This document shows positions 16,647 to 23,643 of a stretch of DNA of 50,287 bases, piece after piece. Origin of the DNA: an uncultured Holophagaceae bacterium (GTDB lineage Bacteria > Acidobacteriota > Holophagae > Holophagales > Holophagaceae). The notes below the pieces were generated by a model. The model ran no database searches and was not told where the DNA came from. It saw nothing but the letters and a program-made list of their open reading frames with translations. Positions within the stretch are counted from its first letter, which is position 1. Every line of letters begins with the position of its first letter. Position numbers and translations under genes: made by a program. The stretch covers positions 1 through 50,287 of the forward strand of contig CAIYNT010000172.1 of NCBI GenBank assembly GCA_903927605.1. The letters are read 5' to 3'.

Positions 16647-18152
16647 TCAGAGGACGAGCGCCATGGGCTTCAAGCCAACCGGCTGACGGGGATGTCGATC
16701 ATAGACCTTCGCACTGCTGGTCCTCTTTGAGGTGAAGTAGCGCTTGGCGGCCCACACCATGGGCAGGTGGCGGAGCAGGTGCCAGAGGCTCCACCGGTGT
16801 TCCCAGATGCGGCGGCCGAACCGTCGCTGGTACGCCTTGCTTTTGTAGAACCGCTCGATGTGGCCGTTGTAAAGGGCCTCCATTTGCCCTCGGGATTCGA
16901 AGCCCTTCGGCAAGAAAACTGGATTGACGCAGTTGAGCAGCCGCCAATCCTCGTTGAAATCCCCCTCTTTGCCCGCCACGCATTCGGCCCAGAGGGGCGC
17001 CCCGTGGAGGGGACTGAACTTAGTGAGGTTCATGTCGTCGAGATCAAGGGAGAGGATGAAGTCGCTTGTCCGCTGAAAGGTCTCTGGCGTCTCCCCGGGC
17101 AGACCGAAGATGAACAGCCCCTTCGCCCTCAGGCCAGCGGCATGGACCTTCTCCACCGTGTCACGCACGGCCGCCAGGGTCACACCCGCCTTGTGCCGGG
17201 CCATCAGACCTGGGTCCGCGCTTTCCACGCCGAAGCTCACCATGATGCAGCCCGCCCGCTTCAGGAGGCGGAGCAGTTCCTCCGAGGTATGTCCCGTCCG
17301 GATGATGCAGTTGAAATTCATGCCGAGGGGTTCATCGATGAGGCTCTGGCACAGCTCGGACACGCGGCCCTGATGGGCCGTGAAGAGGTCGTCGTAGAAG
17401 TTGATGTGGTGCACACCGAAGCGGTCCCGAAGGCGTTTCATGTGGGCATAGATGTAGGCCGGACTGTTGAACTTGTACTGGTGCTCGAAGACTGTCCTGT
17501 CACAGAAGGAGCAGGTGTAGGGACAGCCCCGCGAGGTGATCATGGTGGCCCCGTACCGCTTCGCATAGCTGAAGAGGGGCAGGTGGTAGCGTTCAGGAAA
17601 GGCGGCCAGCTTTTCATAGGCCGGGAACGGCAGGTCATCCAGGTTCTGGAGCCTCGGCCGGCGCGGATTGGTGACGATCCGCTCCCCATCGCGCCACACC
17701 AGGTTCGGGATGTCGGCAAGTCCCTTGCCTTCCACCAGGTCCAACAGCGGACCTTCGCCCTCGCCCAGGCAGAGGATGTCGATCTCGGGAAAGCCCTCCA
17801 GCAGCGGCGCTCCTAGGCTTGAGGCGTGCACACTGCCCACCACCACGCGAAGCTCCGGTCGGGCCGCCTTCAGCTGTACCGCCAGGTCCACCGCATCCAT
17901 GAATCCGGACGTGGTGGCCGAGAAGCCCACAAGGTCCGGCCCCGTAGCCAGGATCTGGGCCGCCTGGCCCTCCAGGGAAGCCGGGGCCAGGGGGCCCAGG
18001 CAGTCGTAGACGGCCGTGGGGTGCCCGTGCTGTTCCAGCCATGCGGCCAGCGACAGGATGCCGAGCGGTGCCATCCGGTTGGCCAGCACGGAAAAGTCCG
18101 GCTGCCCGGGAATGAAATTGAACCCCGAAGGTTGGACCAGGGTGACGCGCAT
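16647..18152 (-). CDS. B12-binding-domain radical SAM protein
   Basis: A 501-residue protein with an N-terminal cobalamin-binding-like Rossmann domain (residues 1-140; LVGFSATTSGFMDAV and LCLGEGEG are typical of class B radical SAM enzymes) followed by the radical SAM core, where C210, C214 and C217 of RGCPYTCSFC hold the 4Fe-4S cluster. The C-terminal part has the usual GLPGETPETFQ and NLTKFSPLHG strands. Such proteins include methyltransferases and P-methylases, methylthiotransferases and cyclases; which one this is cannot be told. It sits between queF and queC on the same strand, 85 bases from queF and 116 from queC. The ATG at 18152 gives the usual short MRVTLVQP start. Confidence 0.85.
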   Translation of the reverse strand: MRVTLVQPSGFNFIPGQPDFSVLANRMAPLGILSLAAWLEQHGHPTAVYDCLGPLAPASLEGQAAQILATGPDLVGFSATTSGFMDAVDLAVQLKAARPELRVVVGSVHASSLGAPLLEGFPEIDILCLGEGEGPLLDLVEGKGLADIPNLVWRDGERIVTNPRRPRLQNLDDLPFPAYEKLAAFPERYHLPLFSYAKRYGATMITSRGCPYTCSFCDRTVFEHQYKFNSPAYIYAHMKRLRDRFGVHHINFYDDLFTAHQGRVSELCQSLIDEPLGMNFNCIIRTGHTSEELLRLLKRAGCIMVSFGVESADPGLMARHKAGVTLAAVRDTVEKVHAAGLRAKGLFIFGLPGETPETFQRTSDFILSLDLDDMNLTKFSPLHGAPLWAECVAGKEGDFNEDWRLLNCVNPVFLPKGFESRGQMEALYNGHIERFYKSKAYQRRFGRRIWEHRWSLWHLLRHLPMVWAAKRYFTSKRTSSAKVYDRHPRQPVGLKPMALVL

Positions 18153-18268
18153 GGACCGCCTCAAGGAAGGGCACTTCCCAGTCCGACCTCACGACCGAGC
18201 GCCACCCTAGAAGATACCATTGGGGTGACCAGAGCCGTTTCCCGCCTGGATATGCGCCCCGCTGCCTG

Positions 18269-18982
18269 TCAATCGGACAGGCTTCCGGGAAGCAGGCTCT
18301 TTGGAATGTGCGCGTAGGGGATGGGATCAAGGATTCCCGCCTCCTTGAATCCCCGCAGCCGCAGATGGCAGGAGTCGCAGCGGCCGCAGGCCTCGACTTC
18401 CCCTTGGTAGCAGGACCAGCTGAGGTGCAGCGGTGCACCGAGTTCATGGCCCTTCCGCACGATCTCCGATTTGCGCAGGTGGATGAGCGGCGCATGGAAG
18501 GCCAGGTTCGTTTCTGGCTTGGTGCCGAGGTTCGCAGTCTGCTCGAAGCTGCGGAGGAAGGCTTCGCGGCAGTCGGGGTAGCCGCTGCTGTCCTCCTCCA
18601 CGAAGCCCACGAAGATGGCGCTGGCGCCCAGCACCTCGGCCCAGCTCACGCAGGTGGCCAGCAGGTGGGCGTTGCGGAAGGGCACGTAGCTCACGGGCAC
18701 GCCCGCCCGTTCGGGATCACCCTCGGGCAGCGCGATGGAGGCGTCCGTCAGAGCCGAGCCGCCGATGGCCTTCAGCGTGTCGAAGCCGATGATGAGGCGG
18801 CGGGACGCAGGTACGCCGTAGAAGTCCGCGATATCGCGAAAGGCCTGCTTCTCGCGCTCCTGCGTGCGCTGGCCATAATCGGCATGGAGCAGGGCCAGGT
18901 CGTAACCTTCGGCCCTGGCGATGGCGGCGGTGACGCAGCTGTCCATGCCACCGGAGAGGGAGACCACTGCCAGCTCAGCCAT
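18269..18982 (-). CDS. queC: 7-cyano-7-deazaguanine synthase
   Basis: QueC converts 7-carboxy-7-deazaguanine to preQ0 with ATP and ammonia. The 237-residue protein has the PP-loop SGGMDS at residues 10-15, the HADYGQRTQEREKQAF stretch, and the zinc site formed by C191, C199, C202 and C205 in SCYQG...CGRCDSC. GGAGGAATGGCCG precedes the chosen ATG at 18982. The start overlaps the stop of the acyltransferase gene by eight bases. Together with queF it covers the last steps to preQ1; queD and queE are not in this window. Confidence 0.94.
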   Translation of the reverse strand: MAELAVVSLSGGMDSCVTAAIARAEGYDLALLHADYGQRTQEREKQAFRDIADFYGVPASRRLIIGFDTLKAIGGSALTDASIALPEGDPERAGVPVSYVPFRNAHLLATCVSWAEVLGASAIFVGFVEEDSSGYPDCREAFLRSFEQTANLGTKPETNLAFHAPLIHLRKSEIVRKGHELGAPLHLSWSCYQGEVEACGRCDSCHLRLRGFKEAGILDPIPYAHIPKSLLPGSLSD

Positions 18983-19679
18983 CGGCCATTCCTCCAGCCC
19001 AGGCTTCCAGCGCATCCATCTCCGCCTGCAGGTGCGCCGAGTCCACCGCATCGTCGCCCTTGCGGGGCAGCCGGTAGGGTTTGCCGTAGCGGATGACACA
19101 GCTGGCAAAGGGGAACGGCATCACCATGCGATCCCAGGTCCTCAGCTCGAAGCAGCGATCGAAGGCCAGCGTCACGGGGACGATCCAGGCGCCGGTCTTG
19201 CGGGCGAGGGCGATGGTGCCCGGCTTCAGCTCCATGAGCGGGCCGCGGGGGCCATCGGGCGTGATGCCGAAGTCCCAGCCCTGCTTCACGGCCTGGATCA
19301 TGCGCACCAGGGCTTTGGCGCCATCGTCGCTGGCGGTGCCGCGCACGGCATGGATGCCGAACCAGCGCCAGGTGGCGGCACTGCGCTCGCCATCTTTGCT
19401 GTCGCTGGACAGGATCGCCACGCCCCGGTCCTTCCGCAGGAAAGGGTAGGCCAGGGGCATCATGAAAAGGCGCCGGTGCCAGAAGGTGAGGATGAAGCGC
19501 TCATCCCGGGCCACCACATCCTCCACAGCCTCGAAGCCGATCCAGCGCACCCGCAGGGTGTAGGACCACAGCTTCGACAGCCCGGCCCCCAGGAAGGGGA
19601 CCACACGAAAATTCAGCCACACGGACAGGGGCGAGCCCAGGGGCCGGCCCCGCTCGGCGATGGCGAGGCGGGTGGCCAT
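18975..19679 (-). CDS. Lysophospholipid acyltransferase family protein (DUF374)
   Basis: A 234-residue protein of the DUF374/LPLAT type, presumably membrane-associated and acylating a lipid. FWHRRLFMMPLAY at about residues 66-78 corresponds to the acyltransferase H-containing motif I, and TPDGPRGP at about 137-144 is the conserved substrate-binding motif of the DUF374 branch. A hydrophobic N-terminal stretch (SVWLNFRVVPFLGAGLSKLW) would anchor it. The start overlaps the hslO stop in a TGATG. The acceptor lipid is unknown. Confidence 0.82.
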   Translation of the reverse strand: MATRLAIAERGRPLGSPLSVWLNFRVVPFLGAGLSKLWSYTLRVRWIGFEAVEDVVARDERFILTFWHRRLFMMPLAYPFLRKDRGVAILSSDSKDGERSAATWRWFGIHAVRGTASDDGAKALVRMIQAVKQGWDFGITPDGPRGPLMELKPGTIALARKTGAWIVPVTLAFDRCFELRTWDRMVMPFPFASCVIRYGKPYRLPRKGDDAVDSAHLQAEMDALEAWAGGMADG

Positions 19680-20515
19680 CAGGCCTCCTCCGTTAGAAGA
19701 TCAGCGCGGGAGATGGGGTACAGGGTGCCGCAGTAGTCGCAGCGGACTTCCATGGGCTCCTCCCCTTTGAAGAGATCGGCCTTCTGTTCGGCGGGAAAGC
19801 GGCGGAGGGCCTCCAGCAGGGCCTCGCGCGTGCAGCGGCAGCGGTAGAAGAGCTCCGTGGCCACGGCCTCTTCGGTCCCTTCGCCCTGGGATACCCAGGA
19901 GGCCAGAAACTCGGCCGTGCGCTCCCAGAAGGGCACCACCTCCAGGCTCTCGATGGCCTGGACCAGCCGCGCCAGACGAGCCGGCGGACAGTCCGGCAGC
20001 GGCTCCACCAGCAGGCCCCCGGCCTCACCGGTGCCTGGATCGCACCAGAGGGTGAGGCTCGCCTGGATCTGCTCCGATTGCTGCAGGCAGTGCTCCACCT
20101 GCACCTGGATTCCGCCCTCCACCAGGGGCAGGTTGCCGATGTAGGGTTGGCCCGTGGCGTTGGAGCGCATCACCTGGAGCAACCCCGGCGCGGCCACCCA
20201 ATCGCCTGACTCCACGGTGGCGAGGTCCAGCACGCCACGAATGGTGCCGTCGGGCCAGCAGTCCGCCACCACCGCCCGGGCTCGGCCTGCGCCCTTGACC
20301 AGCATCTGGAGGCGTTCGGCAAAGGCTGTGCGGCCCTGGAGGAGGGCCGTGGCTGACAGCAGCTCGGTGAGGCAGGCGCAGGCCTCGGGATCCAGGTGCG
20401 GATGCCCTCGGCGGACACCGTCCCAGAGTGGGCTGGCATCCAGCGAAGAGAGCCGGATGAACCGATCCCGCGTGAGGGCCTTCAGCACGCGAGCCTGGTG
20501 GATGGGTTCGGTCAT
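19679..20515 (-). CDS. hslO: Hsp33 redox-regulated chaperone
   Basis: Hsp33 is a cytoplasmic holdase switched on by oxidation of a zinc-bound cysteine cluster. The 278-residue protein ends with the four zinc cysteines: C226 and C228 (RCRC) and C259 and C262 (CDYC), the CxC plus CxxC pattern of the family. The N-terminal domain has LLQGRTAFAERLQMLVKG and GQPYIGNLPLVEGG, in line with Hsp33. The ATG at 20515 begins just after the gcvPB stop; a GTG at 20533 inside gcvPB is an alternative. Confidence 0.92.
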   Translation of the reverse strand: MTEPIHQARVLKALTRDRFIRLSSLDASPLWDGVRRGHPHLDPEACACLTELLSATALLQGRTAFAERLQMLVKGAGRARAVVADCWPDGTIRGVLDLATVESGDWVAAPGLLQVMRSNATGQPYIGNLPLVEGGIQVQVEHCLQQSEQIQASLTLWCDPGTGEAGGLLVEPLPDCPPARLARLVQAIESLEVVPFWERTAEFLASWVSQGEGTEEAVATELFYRCRCTREALLEALRRFPAEQKADLFKGEEPMEVRCDYCGTLYPISRADLLTEEA

Positions 20516-20517
20516 GC

Positions 20518-22047
20518 TCAGGCCTTGGTCCACCTCAGCACAGGCTTTCGTGCGGCGGTGGTCTCATCGAGGCGGCGCAGGGGGGCGAGGGTCGGGGCCT
20601 GGTGCAACAGATCCGGGTTCTCCTCAGCCTCCTTGGCGATGGCGAGCATGGTGTCACAGAAGGCGTCCAGCTCGTCCTTGCCTTCGCTTTCCGTGGGCTC
20701 GATCATCAACGCGCCCGGCACGATGAGCGGGAAGTAGATCGTGGGCGGATGATAGCCGTGGTCGATGAGCCGCTTGGCGATGTCCAGGGTGTGGACATCA
20801 TGCTTCACCTGGTTCGTGTCGCTGAAGACCACCTCGTGCAGGCTGGGTGAATCGATGTGCAGGGCATAGGCGCCCTTGAGGCGGGCGCGGATGTAGTTGG
20901 CGTTCACAATGGCGCGCATCGTCGCCGCCCTCAGACCGTCGGAGCCGTGGCTCAGGCAGTAGGTCAAAGCGCGTACCAGGACTCCGAAATTGCCATGGAA
21001 GGTGTGCACCTTGCCGATGCTCTGGGGCCGGTTCCAGTCCAGACGATAGCTATGCTTGGGAACTTCGCCCTCGCCCACCTTCACGGTGTCGCGGACCACG
21101 ACCGGCACCGGCAGGAAGGGCACGAGCTTCTCGGCGCAGCAGACGGGGCCCGCACCAGGACCACCGCCACCGTGGGGCGTGGACATGGTCTTGTGCAGAT
21201 TCAGGTGCATGACGTCCACGCCGAAGTCACCGGGCCGCGCCACACCCACCAGGGCGTTCATGTTGGCGCCATCCATGTAGACCAGGGCGTCCACGCCGTG
21301 CAGCAGATCGCTGATCTCCTGGAAGCGGTATTCGAAGACACCGACGGTGTTCGGGTTGGTGATCATGGCGCCCGCGATCTCGGTGCCCAGCTCCGCGACC
21401 AGGGTCTGCAAACCCTTGCGTACCTTGCCGTTCACGGGATCGATCACGTCCTCGAAGCTGATGGTGCCATCGGGGCGCGAAGGCAGTTCCACCACCTCGT
21501 AGCCCGCCATGGCGGCCGTGGCGGGGTTGGTGCCGTGACCGCTGTCCGGGATGAGGATGACGCGACGCTTGGCGCCCTTGGAAACGTGGTAGGCCCGGAT
21601 GAGCATGACGCCTGTCAGCTCGCCCGCAGCGCCGGCGCTGGGCTGGAGCGTGACGCCGGGCAGACCCGTGATCTCCTTCAGCCACGCCTGGAGCGTGAAG
21701 AGCAGCTCGAGGTTGCCTTGCACGAAGGCGTCCGGCGCCATGGGGTGGCTGTCCGTGAAGCCAGGCAGACCCGCGACTTTTTCGTTGAGTCGGGGATTGT
21801 GCTTCATGGTGCAGGAACCCAGTGGATAGATGCCATCGTCCACGCCGTAGTTCCACTTGGAGAGCCGTGTGAAATGGCGGATGACCTCCACCTCGCTCAG
21901 CTCCGGCAGGGCGGCAAAACCGCTGCGCTTGAGGTGGGCGGGACGGGTGTCCCGGGCTGCCGGCACATCTAGTCTGGGCAGGTCCATGCCCCGCTTGCCG
22001 GGGACGGAACGTTCGAAGGAGAGGGGTTCGCGCTGACGCAGAAACAT
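20518..22047 (-). CDS. gcvPB: Glycine dehydrogenase (decarboxylating) subunit 2
   Basis: The PLP-binding half of the split P-protein of the glycine cleavage system, 509 residues. Landmarks are YPLGSCTMKHNPR, the aminotransferase-like core IPDSGHGTNPATAAMAGY, and LNLHKTMSTPHGGGGPGAG, where the lysine forms the Schiff base with PLP. GAGGAG lies seven bases before the ATG at 22047, and gcvPA ends ten bases upstream, so the two halves are translated as a pair. The T- and H-proteins of the system are not in this window. Confidence 0.94.
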   Translation of the reverse strand: MFLRQREPLSFERSVPGKRGMDLPRLDVPAARDTRPAHLKRSGFAALPELSEVEVIRHFTRLSKWNYGVDDGIYPLGSCTMKHNPRLNEKVAGLPGFTDSHPMAPDAFVQGNLELLFTLQAWLKEITGLPGVTLQPSAGAAGELTGVMLIRAYHVSKGAKRRVILIPDSGHGTNPATAAMAGYEVVELPSRPDGTISFEDVIDPVNGKVRKGLQTLVAELGTEIAGAMITNPNTVGVFEYRFQEISDLLHGVDALVYMDGANMNALVGVARPGDFGVDVMHLNLHKTMSTPHGGGGPGAGPVCCAEKLVPFLPVPVVVRDTVKVGEGEVPKHSYRLDWNRPQSIGKVHTFHGNFGVLVRALTYCLSHGSDGLRAATMRAIVNANYIRARLKGAYALHIDSPSLHEVVFSDTNQVKHDVHTLDIAKRLIDHGYHPPTIYFPLIVPGALMIEPTESEGKDELDAFCDTMLAIAKEAEENPDLLHQAPTLAPLRRLDETTAARKPVLRWTKA

Positions 22048-22057
22048 GGCCATCTCC

Positions 22058-23410
22058 TCAAACAGCCGCGGGGACGCGGGCCAGGATCTCGACAAGACTC
22101 TCGATCATCTGACGGGTATGGAGTTCCGTGGCGCACCAGAGGATGCAGCCCTTGTACTCGGGGTAGAAGCGGCCCAGATCCAGGCCCGGCAGCAGGCTCT
22201 CCTTGAGGCAGGCCTCCTGCAGCGCAGCATAGTCGCCGGTGTAGCGCAGCATGAACTCGTTGAAGAAGGCCGGGTCCCCCACCGGTTCCATGTCCGGCAG
22301 CTCCAGCAGGCGCTGGCGCAGGTACTGGGCCTTGGCGGCATTCTGTTCGGCGAGGCCTTTCAGACCCTCGGGCCCGGCGAGCTGCATGAAGATGTTGGCG
22401 CGCAGGGCGACGAGGCCCTGATTCGAGCAGATGTTGCTGGTAGCCTTGTCGCGACGGATGTGCTGCTCGCGGGCGGTCAGTGTCAGCACGTAGCCCGTGC
22501 GGCCGTCGAGATCCTTCGTCTGCCCCACCACCCGACCCGGGATCTCGCGCTTGTGGGCATCCTTCACGGCGAGGAAGCCGAGAAAGGGACCGCCGAAGTT
22601 GGGCTTGTTGCCCAGGCTCATGGCCTCGCCGCAGGCCATGTCGGCGCCCACCTTGCCGGGGGCCTCGAACCAGCCGAAAGCGAAGGCCTCCTGGGTCACG
22701 CTCACCAGCAGGGCACCGGCGGCATGGATGGGTCCGGCCAGGGCCGTGAGATCCTCTACGGCCCCCAGGAAGTTGGGATAGCCCACCAGCACGGCCGCCA
22801 CGTCGCTGTTCAGCTTGGCCTGGAGGTCGGTCAGGTCCGTCACTCCATTCTTCAGGCCCACTTCCACCAGCTCCAAGTCGTCGTGCGGCGCAAAGTTGGT
22901 CTTCAGCACCTCGCGATACATGGGATGCAGGCCCCGGCTCACCAGCACGGTGTTGCGCTTCTTCGCCACGCGGACGGCCATCAGCGCCGCTTCCACACAG
23001 GCGGTGCCGCCGTCGTAGAGGCTGGCATTGGTGACCTCCAGGCCCGTGAGGTCGCAGATGAGGGTCTGGTACTCGAAGATGTGCTGCAGGGTGCCCTGGC
23101 TGATCTCGGGCTGGTAGGGCGTGTAGGCCGTGAACCACTCCTGGCGGCTGATCATGGCATCGATGGCCGAGGGCACGAAGTGGTCGTAGGCACCAGCCCC
23201 AAGGAACTGGGCGCAGAAGCGCGTGTTCTTGTTGGCCAGGTCCATCATCTGCCAGGCCACCTCCTGTTCGGAACCTTGGGTGGGCAAGTCCAGGTCGCAG
23301 CGCAGGCGGAGTGGCTCTGGAATGCCCACCAGCAAGGCCTCGGCGTTCGGGACACCGATGGTGTCCAGGAGGGCTCGGTCCTCGATGGGGGAAGAGGGTA
23401 GGTAGCGCAT
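22058..23410 (-). CDS. gcvPA: Glycine dehydrogenase (decarboxylating) subunit 1
   Basis: The N-terminal-type subunit of the two-subunit P-protein (450 residues). It has the conserved FLGAGAYDHFVPSAID, YTPYQPEISQGTLQ and NASLYDGGTACVEA motifs near the N-terminal third and NICSNQGLVALRANIFM in the last third. The ATG at 23410 gives the usual MRYLP start; the frame is open another 78 codons upstream through the hairpin-rich gap, but those residues are not family-like. With gcvPB it decarboxylates glycine and loads the aminomethyl group on lipoylated H-protein. Confidence 0.94.
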   Translation of the reverse strand: MRYLPSSPIEDRALLDTIGVPNAEALLVGIPEPLRLRCDLDLPTQGSEQEVAWQMMDLANKNTRFCAQFLGAGAYDHFVPSAIDAMISRQEWFTAYTPYQPEISQGTLQHIFEYQTLICDLTGLEVTNASLYDGGTACVEAALMAVRVAKKRNTVLVSRGLHPMYREVLKTNFAPHDDLELVEVGLKNGVTDLTDLQAKLNSDVAAVLVGYPNFLGAVEDLTALAGPIHAAGALLVSVTQEAFAFGWFEAPGKVGADMACGEAMSLGNKPNFGGPFLGFLAVKDAHKREIPGRVVGQTKDLDGRTGYVLTLTAREQHIRRDKATSNICSNQGLVALRANIFMQLAGPEGLKGLAEQNAAKAQYLRQRLLELPDMEPVGDPAFFNEFMLRYTGDYAALQEACLKESLLPGLDLGRFYPEYKGCILWCATELHTRQMIESLVEILARVPAAV

Positions 23411-23499
23411 GGCGGCCTCGGCAAAGAACGTTGAAATGCCAACGCTCCAGGGTATCAGGCAGCCCCCCGAAACCCGCCTATGTCCAGGGTCACACCACA

Positions 23500-23597
23500 C
23501 CACCACAGACCATAGGCCCGAGTGGTGGACCAGGCACGGGGATCGGGCTTCGCCCGAGTGCCGGGCGGGGGCTCCGGGGGGGTGCGCAGCGTGCCCC
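23500..23597. repeat. Cluster of GC-rich hairpins upstream of gcvPA
   Basis: The 233-base gap between the gcvPA start (23410) and the patatin stop (23644) contains three compact inverted repeats: CCACCAC/GTGGTGG (23500-23528), TCGGGC/GCCCGA with a three-base loop (23543-23557) and GGGG..CGC/GCG..CCCC (23579-23597). The composition differs from the coding regions. No glycine riboswitch core (GGAGAG, CUCUCAGG) could be found despite the position before gcvPA. It looks like a mobile or dispersed intergenic repeat cluster, perhaps also separating the two genes. Confidence 0.5.
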
Positions 23598-23643
23598 TGG
23601 ATCCAAGCGATGCAAGCGTCACCTGGAGAACCCCCGGGCAGCA

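Noticed and set aside
23411..23500. Glycine riboswitch before gcvPA
   Set aside because: The GGAGAG and CUCUCAGG core elements of the glycine aptamer could not be found in the minus-strand leader.
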